Assembly: GCF_043290135.1 (NCBI RefSeq)
Contig: NW_027464588.1
Span: forward strand, 5,865,501 to 5,929,500
Source of the DNA: Rhipicephalus microplus
Taxonomy: Eukaryota > Arthropoda > Arachnida > Ixodida > Ixodidae
Reading direction: 5' to 3'
Length of the DNA stretch: 64,000 nt
A program made the translations under genes and the position numbers. Of this stretch, positions 9,981-22,162 are shown piece after piece; positions within the stretch are counted from its first letter, which is position 1, and each line of letters starts with the position of its first letter. The notes below the pieces were generated by a model that saw nothing but the letters and a program-made list of their open reading frames with translations, did not search any database and was not told where the DNA came from.

Positions 9981-11170
9981 AGTGACGTGAAACTACTCCT
10001 TCAAGTATAGCTATTTTTCTCGAGTAATTAGTAAATGAACATGGTGCCGAATTTACTGGTTTTTATTTTACTTTCTTACTGCATTCTTAAACAAGCTCCA
10101 TACACTTGCCTATTAAGGTCATTCGGCGTCTTTATTGCTCATCATCAACGCCACCCCGTGGAAGTGACGAGTGAATTTGTGCTGTTTAGTTTTCTTTTAT
10201 GTTTTTATTTTTAGCAGATCTCTAGGGTGAACATTAGGCTTGAAATCATGTTCACATTTATGTCACGTGAGTGTTTGTCATCGAACTGCTTGGGATTGTT
10301 CATCCATTTCTGCATTGAATATTGCAGACAGTGTTAATAAGGAAACGAGGGTGATGAGTTTCTGTTCGGGTCCCCGTCTGTGTCTCATATTTCCCAAAGT
10401 CTAGCAACAGGTGACACTCATCCTCCTCACCTAGGACGCACGAACATAAATGTTTGGAATAGTGCAGGCTGAATGCGAAGTAAGTGCATTGTTTAAGCAG
10501 CTGCTAGTCTTTTGCGATGTATGAAAGTGCCGAGTATAGTGTTTTAAGGTGTACTAATAGTGCACAACACAAGCATCCAGCATTCCGCCTCTATTGAAAC
10601 ACGTCGACAGAGTTCAAGATGCGACCACTGACCCGCCGCCTTTACTCCAGCGTGGCTGACAGGGACACATATTGTCGCAGCATAGTGCTTTCATGCTTTA
10701 AGCTTATATGTGTTAATATGCGCGGCTGTGGGAGAGGGTGAAATATTTTTACGCATGGCTGTTCATGCATGCTCCTAAATTCATACAGAAGTATTGTGGA
10801 TTAAGATTCTTTTATCACTTCAATATTCGCTTGCTCAAAGGTATTGATTTTGATAGCCGATATCACTAATATCGCCCATTTACACTGCGCGTAAAGTAGT
10901 AACACAATTGTAACTTTCCGGCTCTTGTTTTCTCAAATATAGTCTCATGAAGTTACACGTTTGATAGGAGACATAATGCCACTGATCGAGTAAACCAATG
11001 TTAAGTGGTGCTTTGCAGGAAATTAAACACAGAAGCTAATCGATGAAACACAATTAGCAACAAATATAACAAAAATATTTATATGGCACACGCGTGGTCA
11101 ACCATCCACTATAACGTTCACAATTTTTCAAAAAAAATTGGCAGATCCCACGCACAGTGAGAATCGATGA
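9981..11170. other. spacer
   Basis: Nothing recognised. Moderately AT-rich, with no convincing coding signal. Confidence 0.4.
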
Positions 11171-11264
11171 TATGCGAAGCACGAATGAGATATGTTGATG
11201 TGTCACTTTAAAATCAGCAAATGTTAAGAGATGGAGGTAAATGATGCCGTACATTACTTTCGTA

Positions 11265-12480
11265 TCATGATTATTATGTTTGGATGTGTCGCTTACTTTC
11301 ATAATATATTCACGTCATGTGATACCAAATTTGGTATATGTGAAGTTCGCGAAATGACCGTGAGCATGCTACAAGTGTGGCATGTTATCTTCTTACATGA
11401 CACGCGTGTCAAGATTATCATGTTTGCACCAGTCGTATATTTTTTCATCCATTGACGTCAGGTAACACCAAATTTGGTGCATGTGGAGCTGGCCAAACGG
11501 CCGCGAGCACTTCATGAAGGGCCCAATATACTTCAATGTAGGGTTGACGCGTGCGCACGCTGGATACAATGACGCTACGTTAGCAGAACGCGAGCCCTAT
11601 ATAGTCTGACGCCGGGCGTGACCGACCCGACCAGCGTCCGTCAGCGTGGTCCGACGGCAACCGGCACGGAAGGCGACATGCTGCATTTCGCGCTGATGCG
11701 CTCCCAGACAACACTGCGTCTCCCTTTTTTCGGGATGGAGGGACGCCATACGCGCTGAAACGCGCATGCGTTAAAGCAACGCAGCGTGGCGAGTGCCTGC
11801 GAGTATATGGCCGTATCGATGCCTGCCGTGGCAACGCCAGCGAGCACGTGCACCGCGTCACGTCGAAATGAATTGGTGCCTTGACTGTGGCATGTAGTCA
11901 TGCTCTCGCACGACACGCATCTCATTACTATCATTTTTGCACCAGTCCCGTACCTTCGTCATCCATTGACGTCACGTAATACCAAATTTCGCATATGTGA
12001 AGCTGGTGAAACCGCCACGAGCGTATCATGAGTGTGACATGTAGTCATGTCCTAAATTGACACGCATGTCGTGATTATCATAATTGGATGTGTCATTTAC
12101 TTATGTCGTCCGTTCGCGCTGCGTAATGCCCTGTTTGGTACATGTGAGGCTAGCGAAACGGCCGCGAGCGCATCAAGAGCGTAGCTTGTAGTCATGTTCT
12201 TACATAACGCGCATCTCATGTTTATCATTTTTGCACCAGTATCATACCTTCGTCTTCCATTCACGCACCGTAATACAAAACTTGGTATATGTGACGCTAG
12301 CGAAACGGCCGCGAGCGCATCACGAGCGTGGCATGTAGTCGTGTTCTTGCATGACACGCATGTCTTGATTTTCTTGTTCGGATCTCTCGCTTGTGTTCGC
12401 CATGCAATCATGCCATATCATACCAGTTTTGCAACATGCCATGTGAGCAGAACCACCGCAAGAGCTGCAGGACCTTGAAA
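11265..12480 (+). repeat. degenerate tandem repeat, about 143-147 bp per unit
   Basis: The phrase GCGAAACGGCCGCGAGC or close variants recurs at 11347, 11490, 12005, 12151 and 12298. The spacing is 143, 515, 146 and 147 bp. Each unit also carries CATGTAGTCATG-like and GACACGCAT-like blocks. Confidence 0.75.
11514..11882. mobile_element. about 369-bp GC-rich insertion in the tandem array
   Basis: The 515-bp gap between two units exceeds one unit by about 369 bp. The extra DNA is GC-rich and unlike the array, and the array resumes after it. The origin of the insert is unknown. Confidence 0.5.
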
Positions 12481-12688
12481 TGTAAATCATGACATTCATG
12501 ACATACATGTTATGATCTTCATGTTACGACTAAACAAATAGGTTCTTCATACAGTCATGTTATCTCGCACTAAGTTTGGTATCGATACCGTTATCGAAAC
12601 GGCCAGGAGAGATAAAAGTCGTAGGCGGCTAGATAGATAGATAGATACGCTCAAAGTCGCCGAAGTTCCTTAAGAAATGCTTCGCATA

Positions 12689-13680
12689 AAAAAATGTGGC
12701 GAGCACAGTGGCTATGTCCACTTTAAAACCTAAAAACAAGAGCATATCCACGCGGTGAAGGATTATGATTGGGCGAAGCTCCGGAGGGAATCATCGGTAA
12801 ACCGTGAATTTTCCGTGTAATTTCCGACTCGACCATTATTTATACACGTGAGAAATGCTGTGTGTGTTTGCCATGCCGCTTGGTCCCCCACCTCTCGTAC
12901 GGCAGGATCTTGGTAGCGAACGAATTTTAGTACAACACTCCCCCTACCGTACGTCGCACTCTTTAATCGAATGATTGCCTTCCACTAAAAACACGCGTCA
13001 TATGTGACGTCATTCCTAGTATAACATCCTGCATTTTTCATCATCAACTCCAGGTACCGCCATCTAGGGAACACTCCAAGTGCCGCCATGTAGTTTTTGA
13101 CATGGTTTTCGAGAATGCGGGTGCGCGGCGTGGTTCTCTCTGGCCGTCCCAATCGCCGCGCTCCCCAGCAAAACCAGCGAATCTCGCCTCACGCGCCCGG
13201 CTACTGCTAGATGGCGTGCTTAATATGGGTTCCTCGAGTGGCGGACACCACGGCAAAAAGCAGAGCGCGCGAGATGTCAGCGTGCGTGCGTTTTTTTTCT
13301 CGCATGTGAGCAAAAAATCACCACTAACAAATATTCTGGCTGCACTGAGGGCAAGTATTTTTTCTGTTGCTGTTTTTATTTTGGTCAAATTGGCGAATAA
13401 AAGCATCGCAGCTGCTGAAATTTTCTTGTATAGACCGTTGTAAGGAATGATTATTTCGTCTGTGACGGAAGCACTCTAGCATTCGCCCTTTCTGGAGACG
13501 CGTATATAGGTGAGAACTGGGCTAATTATCGTCGTTGAAATACATTGCCTTCCTATCGTTGGAGATTGTATCACAATTTTATTGTGTACCGATATTTAAC
13601 AGGTGGTAAACCGAATACCACTTATGCTCTAGATAATTAGGTGCCGTGATTGTGCCACATAATATTGTGATAAGTAACTC
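12689..13680. other. spacer, partly GC-rich
   Basis: Opposed open frames at 13044-13443 reflect GC content and have no protein features. No element boundary seen. Confidence 0.35.
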
Positions 13681-13685
13681 TGCCG

Positions 13686-13716
<31 letters not shown>

Positions 13717-14590
13717 GGCCGGGAGGTTAACCAGATATTGGTATCTGGTTTGCTACCCAGCGCTGGGGGCGGGGAAATAGGGGTAAGAAAGAGGGTGTAG
13801 ATAGAGAAAAAAAAACGCACGCGCACTCATGTGAAAACGAAAACACACACAGGAAGGGCGTCCCAGCTACAACCGTTCAGTAAGGCTGGTCGATCGCAAA
13901 AATTGTAGTAGCGCTTTCAGAGCCTTCTTCTGTGAAGTTGCATCTTGTCGATATTGTAGAATTCCTTGCTCTGACAGCGGTTGATTATCTAATTCATTGA
14001 GTTCCTTGCGAAGGCATAGTCGTTGTTTACTATACTCTAGGCAGTCACAAAGAATGTGTTGGATCTTTTCTTCTTTGCAACAGTGGCCACAGGCTGCGGT
14101 GTCAGCCATCCAAATGCGGAAAGCGTAGGTGTTGGTAAACGCAACGCCCAACCACAGCCTACATAACAGGGTCTGGTCTGCTCGGCAAAGCCTCGACGGG
14201 ACTTGAAGACTTAGCGTACGGTCAAGTCAGTACAGACGGGCATGCTTGAAGTGCGGCTGATTCCATTGTGATGTGGTTTGCCGGCGAGCAATCCTGCGGA
14301 GCTTTCGTGCAGCTTCTGTCCTAGAAAGTGGTAGTCGTAGTTTATGATCTTCTGTGTGGGCTGAGCGGTCAGTTTGATCGGCCCGTTTATTGCCGATGAT
14401 TCCAGTGACTGGGTGACCACTGAAACGTAATTTTGCCGGAACATTGTGAAAAGGTACTTGAGCCGACCTACATTTACTCCCCACGTCCTTCACAGTGAAA
14501 GTGTTTGAGTTATCATCGTCCCCTTTTTTCGTGATCTGTCTTTCGATAATGTTTTGGTAGCACAATGGCATTATCGGTATCGTGTTCACT
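13681..14590 (-). mobile_element. 3' end of an RNase H-bearing LINE
   Basis: On the minus strand, 14589-14227 contains GIIGNKRADQ, matching the last RNase H motif. 14151-13867 contains CGHCCKEEKIQHILCDCLEY, a Cys/His tail as in the LINE at 2836-6392. The 3' UTR ends in a GA-rich tract at 13686-13712. The insertion is 5'-truncated, and the tail family also made the 74-bp insertion at 8615-8688. Confidence 0.75.
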
Positions 14591-15429
14591 TACAGTATTC
14601 TCAACAGCATACAAATCAAAAGAACGCCTATGCGGCTGAATGGCGTTTTTCAGGAAACCAAGTATTCGTCGAGGTAGACTAATGAAGAATAAAAAGTGTC
14701 AACTGTCACTGCTATGCAACGCGCAGTGTTTCATACCAGTTACACGAAAGTCTGAACGTTTGTGGTGTTCTTCTCCGACAAGCAAAACTCTTCGATGTAC
14801 GTGATTACATTCCCCGACATATTCACTGAACACCGTAGAACTCGCAGTGCGAATGGCCGACCATAAATGACCAAAGCGCTTCTGTAACCAGCCCGTGGCC
14901 GTCCCAGAGCCGGTGACGTTCAATCTAGACGTAATCTAGACCTCCTCCTTGTCACCTGCTTCTGCAGACCCCCCCCCCCCCCCCAGAGGTAGTTGAAAAG
15001 AGAAACAGGGGAAGACTCGCGGGTGATTTCAAAGCGTTGTACTCTTTTACAGCGCGGCTTTGGTGCCACACTTAACGGCGCCGGCACATTTCAAGGAGAG
15101 AGCAGAGCAGGGCAGTTACTTATCCTGAACGCTGAGTTTGGTCGGCTCAGCGACCGTTCCTCTAGAGCAGGTAGTATTTCTTGCTGATGCGCTCATGCTG
15201 CGGCGTTCGCGTGGTTACCTTGCGTGCATGCGTCGTTGGCCATCTGCATAGAGGAAAGACAATTTTGGACTGGAAGTCAAAATGAATGTTTGATTTAATA
15301 GTAGCGATCTATTATTTATTCGCCGACTGGTTACGGTTTATACAATTGATGCTATGTCAATGCTTTAGTTTTTTTCTTTTAGAGAAAGTGACGTGAAGTC
15401 TTCCATGGTAATAAGGGTTGCCGCCCAAG
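14591..15429. other. spacer with a C16 tract
   Basis: A homopolymer of 16 C lies at 14969-14984. Otherwise nothing recognised. Confidence 0.4.
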
Positions 15430-16790
15430 CACGAAGGTGCTAGAAGAAGCGTGAAACGAAAGGCAGGGCAAGGAAAGCAAAGAGGACAACACGAGCGCTG
15501 ACTACCAACTGATTTTATTTTTCGCGGGACACATGATAATATATACAACAGGCAATCTTTTAACAGCAAACGTGAGCAAAGTGACATATTCTGGGGACTT
15601 AAGTTGTCGGTAAAAAGAAAGAGGGCACAATAATAAATTGGCTAGCCCCTATCTAAAAGCGCGATCTTTTTGTCATGCAAGGCCACCGAAGGCTGGCTCA
15701 CGCATTTGTCACCACGTTTTCTAATATGATATGCCTCAGCTATTTGACGGGTTAATTTGTCCACATGGCGTACCAGCACCCTCACGCCCGGAAATCGAGG
15801 CTGGCACCCGCAGCTTTTCCAGTGCAAAACAAGGTTTGAACTTATTCCTTTGCATAAATCATTCATACGCTCTCCCTACCTTTCATCAATGCACCGCCCA
15901 GTTTGGCCTATATAACAACGATTGCACGTTAAAGGAAGCATGTAGACAACATCAACTGCACACTCAATAAATTTATAGAGTGTGCACTGCCCTCGTTACA
16001 ATGTGTTTTACGGCGCATGTCCAACTTTTTGTAGTGATTCCACTGAGGCGCTCATCCGTCATTCTGCAAATCTGGCCTACTTTGAACGGGAACATCCCCA
16101 TCATATCTCAAACCTACCTTTTTCAAACCATGAGATATATTGTGGAAGTATGAAATGACAGCATCTCTTTTTTGTTTTTTCCCCCTGCCTTTTCTTGTTT
16201 TTGTTTGATTTTCTGCAGCAACGTTTCGCACACTGAAGAAACTACAGATTTTGGAAATCTCTCTACAGAAGTCTGTTATTCTTTATTGTTACACTATCAG
16301 TTGTCTTCTGTAGGCAAGATTTAGATAAGCCAGCACTTACAGCCGATGAAGCGATAGCTCTCTTGACCAGTTTCGTGTGGCAGGAAGCATAGGTTAACAA
16401 GGGTTTTACACTTTGCGGTCGGTATTCCCAGCATACGTGATTTGAAAACAATGTACTATTATTATCTAAGAACCTCAACGATCCTTGTTGGGGAACTTCG
16501 CAAGTGAACTCTAGCCCACCCCTATGTGTTTTAGAAAGCGCTCAATGCAAGTTCAGCCGGGTTTTTTTTTTATTTGTTACGGAAGGCGGCAGCAAAATTA
16601 AATAGGCGTCCACATATCTGAAGGCGGTTTGTACCAAATCTACGAGCTTTTTATTGAGGATCGTGTCAATCTTGGCAAGAAAAATGTCACTCAGAACCGG
16701 GGCGACCCTTGACCCATTCAGACTCCCTTACGTTGTCTATAAAGAGACCCGCCCCCCGAAACAAAAGTGGTCCTTCGTGCTTGCACACCT
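15430..16790 (-). mobile_element. Penelope-like element with RT and GIY-YIG remnants
   Basis: On the minus strand, RT motifs come first: GSRVAPVLSDIFLAKID (near 16735-16680), then YVDA at 16616-16605 in place of the catalytic YVDD, and a connector SCHTKLVKRAIAS. Downstream is a GIY-YIG endonuclease core reading VVYMLPLTCNRCYIGQTGR (about 15957-15885). This RT followed by GIY-YIG order defines Penelope-like elements. The 3' region near 15480-15520 has the sequence CGCTCGTGTTGTCC. Multiple stops and the Asp to Ala change show it is inactive. Confidence 0.8.
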
Positions 16791-16846
16791 TCGTGCTTGC
16801 GCTGCAAGCCTTATTACTATGGAATTTAACCAACAAGCTCGAATAG

Positions 16847-16950
16847 TTGGTGCAGAAGATGGAGGCGCGAAAAACATATCGTGAAGCAGGAAGAGCTCCT
16901 GCTCTTCCTGCTTCACGATATGCTTTTTGCACCTCAGACTTCTGCACCAA
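16847..16950. repeat. long hairpin, about 50-bp arms
   Basis: Arms 16847-16896 and 16901-16950 are inverted copies around a 4-nt loop. The inner 22 bp (16875-16896 with 16901-16922) are perfect, and the outer parts have a few mismatches. It sits just upstream of the Penelope RT remnant in that element's orientation. Confidence 0.85.
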
Positions 16951-17258
16951 GTATGCACCAACTAGCCCAAAAAACAAGTCCTTTTAGCCCAAATAGCTGT
17001 TCTACGTCACGTCTCCTTTCTTCCTTTTAATTTCAGGAAAATGTCATACTGATGCGTGCCCTCCTACACATTAAATGAAAAAAAAAACTTGGGCAGAACA
17101 TGCCAGCATGCGCATTGGCAGCGTCAACGGCACCGCCGATGCTTGATTTGCAGTCTCGTGTGATTAGAAAATGCTACACATTTAAAAAAAAACAGACAAC
17201 CCACTCCACAAGCGAAATCAAAATGCCGCATTTTGCGCTCCCGGGTTGCATGTAAATA

Positions 17259-17921
17259 AAAATGGCAGCATACCCACGGAGTGAATGATGGAGAGTGGGG
17301 CGAAGCATTCATCCGTCCATCCATGCGTGCGTCTGTGTGGCCGCCCTTGTGTCCATTCGCCCGTCCGTGCGTGCGTCTGTTCGTGCGCCCGCACGTTCAT
17401 CTGTGGGTATGTCCCTACTTTCGTCCATTCATCCGCCCCTGCGTCCATCCATGCGTCTATCCGTCCGTGCAGGCATCCGTGCAGCCATCCGTGCATCCGT
17501 CCATGCATCTGTCTGTGTGTCCGTTCGTCCACCTATTCAACACACCAAGTACCACCATCTCACATCTTTTCATCATATATTCCACATATAGAAGCACCGC
17601 CATCCAGCGGATATTCCAAGGACTGAACGAGAGGAGGCACACGCACACTTTCTTACGGCTTGCGCTTCGTATCTACTTCCCGCCTTCAACCATCTCGAGT
17701 TCATGGTATATACTTGTTCACTGCATTCATGGCACTGCGGCCCAACGCTCGCTAAACTTTTCTAAAACCTAGGAGGTTACGCCCAGCGAGTATATCGTAG
17801 CAACCCTTTCTTGTCAGAAAGTGCTCAATGTACATTCCAATGGCTGCTAAGGGGCAATGAGAGACAGGAGAATTCGGCTTTTAGTTAAGGCGCACGCTGC
17901 GATTTTTTTATTGTTCAACAA
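17259..17921 (+). repeat. minisatellite-bearing dispersed element, copy 1
   Basis: Starts AAAATGGCAGCA and ends near TTGTTCAACA. It contains a variable (CATCCGTC/GTGC)-type minisatellite at about 17305-17530, which makes several long but meaningless open frames. An inverted copy of similar length lies at 27563-28232. Confidence 0.8.
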
Positions 17922-18141
17922 TGCAGAGAAGAAATGTCTTACCGGCACCACCTTGGAGGTCAAAATGTAAGACTGGTTACACACTGCGATTACTACTACT
18001 ACGACGACGGACGAACGGGTGCCCCTACAAGGAGCTTCGGCGTTCCGGCGGCGTTGCTGCCGAGTGTCCACTCGCGACTTTGCCAGCCAGTTTTTTGAGG
18101 CCTGATCCCGTCGTCGTCGGCCCCCGCCGGGACCAGCGAGG

Positions 18142-19218
18142 ATGGCGTCAAGGCCTGCGGCGCTCCCCCTCAAGGAGAACTGCTTCAACTCCACCGCCCT
18201 GGAGAGGACGGCATCTGTTGACGAGATCATCGATGGCCTCGAAGACGTCATGGGGAGAGAAGGGGTGCTGTTCCTGCAACACCTCGGAGCTTCGAAGTTC
18301 CTAGTTGCGGCTCGGTTTGCTGCACAAGCAACCAAGTTAGTGGTAAACCAAGGATTCAAGTTACAAGGTCACAAGGTACAAGTTGAAGCAGTCGGGGCGC
18401 ACAGCGTACAAGTCAGTGTGTTCCGCCTCCCGCCGTACGTGTCAGATGACGCAGTTATTTCAACTCTTCAGACAAGAGTTGAAATAACTACAGAAAATAA
18501 TACAAAAAATATAATACAGAAAATTGAAGGGTATCACATTTGTTATCTTGCAAGGGCATCAATCAACGTGCACTGGTACCCGCATCGTCCAAATCGAGAT
18601 GGCCAAGCCCGCTCCTATCTTCCTACCAATTCAAGGTCACCGCGTGATGCTCGAGTATCGCGGTATGCGCAGATTGTGCGCAGGGTGCAGCAGAGAAGGT
18701 CATGTTGCGGCTACTTGCACAACACCCTTCTGTCAACGACGTGGCACCTTCGGCCATACATCTGAGGATTGTGTGTCCAAGTGTAAGCGCTGTAATGGGG
18801 AACACGCAAAGAAAGATCGCTTGTGTCCCAAGTCATACGCAGACACAGCGCAGAGCACCTCGCAGTCACTGAAAAAATTGCCAGAACTTGGAAAGTCTGC
18901 TTCGAAGAGAACAACCCAAATCGGAACCTCCAGACACATGGAAGTTTTGCAACGCAAACCAAGCCACGGCAACAGAAGATTCCAGATTATTGGTATGAAG
19001 ACAGCGCAACCGACACAGAATTTCATGACGCCAGGACAGAAGATGCCAGTGGCGTTGATGCCGCGTTGCCATGCACAACGAGTGACAACCACGGTTATGC
19101 GCTGACTGGGGACACCGCAGCGTTGTCATCTCCGACAACGTCGTCAGAGGAGCCCAGCAACGCTGTGGAGCGCCGAGTGCGTCTGCTACGTCTTCATCAG
19201 AGGAACTCAAGGCCATAG
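18142..19218 (+). pseudogene. Tx1-like ORF1, zinc-knuckle nucleic-acid binding protein
   Basis: The ATG at 18142 starts a frame beginning MASRPAALPLKENC. A frame change near 18476 leads to the zinc-knuckle region: CAGCSREGHVAATC, CQRRGTFGHTSEDC and CKRCNGEHAKKDRLC (about 18670-18830). The second knuckle has Arg where the second Cys is expected. A Ser/Arg-rich tail follows in shifting frames to about 19720. ORF1 proteins bind element RNA. A 16-bp perfect hairpin (18453-18468 with 18474-18489) lies at the frame change. Confidence 0.75.
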
Positions 19219-20188
19219 AAAACGAAAAATCTTTGAACGCATCACCACTGGAGGAAGCGCCTCAAGCATTTCGGGGCGCTGGCCAAACGGGAAAGTTGCT
19301 CCGACCTCCGGAGGCAACAAGTGCAAGTGACGAGCTCCATGAACGGCCACCTGTGGGCCTGGAAGGTTGCGGGAAGACGACGCCCATGAAAGAAGTAAAG
19401 ACCACGTCTTGAAGAAAACCTAAAACGCCTCGCACACACACTGTACAGGCCCAAGAAGAAGCGTCTGACAAGACATCTAGACATCGTAGGAATCGGTCAC
19501 CATCACGAAAATGAAAGAGTGACAGATTTTCGGAAGTCTCCCGATCGGTATCTTTGTCTCCCGAAAAGACGTGTTCTCCCGACAAGTTGTCTAGAGTTAC
19601 AAACTCTCAGCGTCGCACCAAGCCTCGTAGTTCAAGCAGTGGAAATGATGTCGCCACATCCGGAACATCCGAAAAGCCCCGAGTGGATTCGCCAAACCGA
19701 GATCAATCACCTGATGCGGGTGAGGACTCAATGTTTTTTTTCAATTTCTGCTGCACACATCCATTCTTTCCGCTTCCTGTTGCCTGTACAAATTCTATGC
19801 TTGCTTCGCAGCCCTACAACCACTATGCATTTGTTGTCTCAGATGCATGCAAACTGTTTAGTATTCCATATGTTACTGTCATTCCCAATGGAACCATCAT
19901 GTGCCAATTTATGAGTACTATGCTAAGGCGGGTATGCCCTGTTATAGTAATTGAATCATGGGAGCTACGTTACATGCTGCGTGTACTAGTATGTTATCAT
20001 TGGGGTTGCTTACTGGGTCCATTCTATCTGTGCGCGTGATTAAATCTTAGCGGCAGTCCTTCCAGTGTCATCACGTTGACTACATCTACTGCCGCTTGAC
20101 ACAGGAGAGGCCGTGCCATCCCCTTACACACCGCTGTTAAAAAAGAAAAAAAAAACGATTCTTTCGTTTCCCCCAAAATTTATTTTAA
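19219..20188 (+). other. ORF1 tail and spacer of the Tx1-like element
   Basis: A frame at 19554-20039 begins with a Ser/Pro/Arg-rich stretch, plausibly the ORF1 tail, and then becomes unrelated hydrophobic sequence. I do not assign a product. Confidence 0.35.
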
Positions 20189-20943
20189 ATGAATAGGCTA
20201 TTTTTCATGACTTTCAATTTTCGTGGATTCAAAGATCTTGTAAAACAACAGGAGATAATGAACCTTGTGCGCTCGCTCGGGGTCGACGTTCTTTTCTGCA
20301 AGAGACCAACTATCGAATACGGCAAGACGTCATGGCCTTCCGTGCTAGATTTTAGGTTGAAGCCTTCTTCTCCTTAACGCAGACGAAGTCGCGTGGCACC
20401 GGTGTCGTGTTTCTCAATCCGAGGCTCAGGCGGGGTGTGCACATTGCCTCTTCGATGAAGAAGGCCGTGTTATTGCGGTGGACATGTGGATAAACGACAA
20501 GAAAATCCGATTCACCAACTTTTAGGCGCCCGTTGACAGGTCTCTTGCCAATGACTTTTTTAGAGGTGCCAGGTCATTCCTTTTAAATTCAGCACCGTGC
20601 GTGTAGTTTGGTGTTTTCAACTGTGTTTTGGACTCAATTTGAGATGTCCGAGGCCCTAGTCAAGAAAAAAGCACATGCCATTCGAAAGAGTTGAAGAAAA
20701 TATGTAGAGTCGAAGTTGGTCGATGCATGGACAACGCTTCAAGGGAACACCTTTGGAGCCACGCGCGTGCAGGGTACGTCTCAGAGCAGGATTGACAGAC
20801 TCTATATCCCAAAAGAGCTCGTTAAAAGTTTAGAGACATGCGATGTCATTTCTTTAGCGACTGGGCAACGCAAGCTCAGCGACCACATGCCAGTGCTGTT
20901 CACCTTGAAGGCCCAGCTAGAGAGGCATTGCTCAAAGTTGTAA
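20189..20943 (+). pseudogene. Tx1-like endonuclease (broken)
   Basis: Starts MNRLFFMTFNFRGFKD, matching the first endonuclease motif (N-x-R-G) of L1-like ORF2. The middle is disrupted by stops. The end at 20716-20943 contains SRIDRLYIPKEL and KLSDHMPVLF, the final SDH motif. The endonuclease would nick target DNA, but it is non-functional here. Confidence 0.75.
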
Positions 20944-21072
20944 CGAATGGATTCATCAATTTTAAATGATGAAGTTTCGGTACCTGAAATGCCCACGAAT
21001 ATCCATGCATCTTTGGAAGACACACTGCGAATAACGCCGACAGCATAGGATCACTTGAAGGCCAGATGACGT

Positions 21073-22162
21073 GTGATTGCGCGGGAGGCCGGGAAAATGC
21101 GCCATGCACGTCTAACATCACAAATGAATGAAACATTGAGGCGTATTCAAATCTTTAAGCGCGCAGGTAATGTAGCATGCGCAATGAAAAAGTATATTGG
21201 GGCCAAAAAGGCTAAATACGACCTGTTGTTGAGGGCAAGGTCCGGGGCTTTCAAACGCGGAGAGGAACTGCACCTGCCTACGAATGAACTAGGTAACTTG
21301 GCCTACGCACAGCGAGTAGGGGTAACAAAACACCAGCCCAGTATTATCGCCGCACCACGGACAGAGTGTGGGAGCATCGTCACAGATATCAAATCAACCA
21401 AGGAGGTCTTTAGGGCGCATTTTGAAAGGCTCTGCTCTGCAGATCATCGCTCCCAAGACGGCAACCAGCATCAAAGAATCGCAGACTTTTGTGAAGGCTT
21501 GCCCACGCTGTGTCCTGAGGCGTCTGATATGCTCTGCGCTGAGGCGACGAAAGATGAAGTTTGGCAAGCCTTGAGGAAAATGAACCCTAACACGGCTCCA
21601 GGTCGAGACCGAATACTGACGGGGTTTTATATAACTTTCTTCGACGTCCTAGGCGACGCACTTACTGACATGGTTAACGGGTTCATTGTTAATGGGCAAA
21701 AGCCGAGGTTTTTCAGTGAGGGCCGTGTAGTCTTACTGCCGAAGGAGGGCATGGATCCTGACGATCCACGGTCATAGAGGCCGATTACCCTCCTTAACAC
21801 GGACTACAAAATTGTAGCTACGATCCTTGGCTTCAGGCTAAAACCTTTTCTGCCCTATATAGTCTCACCCACGAAAACGTGTGGAGTGCCGAGTAAGTTA
21901 ATTTTGCAAACGCTTACTCTGATAAGAGATTTGTCCTACTATGCCAACGCCAAAAGCGTTACCGGTGCTTTCATGTCATTGGATCAAGCTAAGGCCTTCA
22001 ACAGGGTCGAACATGACTACCTCTACTGCGTACTCAAAATGTTTGGTTTGCCTGAGCAGTACGTTCTCTGAATAAAGCTTTTATACACCAACATGACCAG
22101 CCGACTTCTCATCAACGGCGTGGAGACAGCAAACTTTCTAGTGACAAGAGGTGTTCGCCAGG
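21073..22162 (+). pseudogene. Tx1-like reverse transcriptase, 5' half
   Basis: Contains LRKMNPNTAPGRD, GRVVLLPKEG, then after a stop RPITLLNTDYKIVA, and SLDQAKAFNRVEHDYLY. It ends at TRGVRQ, where the inserted element begins. The remainder of the motif, GCP, resumes at 23417-23425. Stops at 21775 and 22069 are visible. Confidence 0.8.

Larger units (their letters stand above)
11171..12688. mobile_element. candidate non-autonomous element with inverted ends and tandem core
   Basis: TATGCGAAGCA at 11171-11181 is the inverse of TGCTTCGCATA at 12678-12688. Between them lie degenerate tandem units and a short GATA array near 12634. No coding region is seen. I infer a non-autonomous repeat element, possibly related to the one at 38947-39533, which has similar termini. 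Target duplications are not evident. Confidence 0.45.

Noticed and set aside
11580..12508. Several frames of 60-104 codons
   Set aside because: They follow the 146-bp tandem units and repeat in the same way.
13044..13443. Opposed frames of 113-120 codons
   Set aside because: GC-rich sequence open on both strands, with no domain and no splice or start context.
17281..17772. Long overlapping frames with Pro/Cys/Val-rich repeats
   Set aside because: They lie in the ATCCGTCC-type minisatellite and are open in several frames at once; the inverted copy at 27.6-28.2 kb does the same.
19554..20039. 161-codon frame as a membrane protein
   Set aside because: It starts in the Ser/Arg-rich ORF1 tail of the Tx1-like LINE and the hydrophobic part shows no helix pattern shared with a family.
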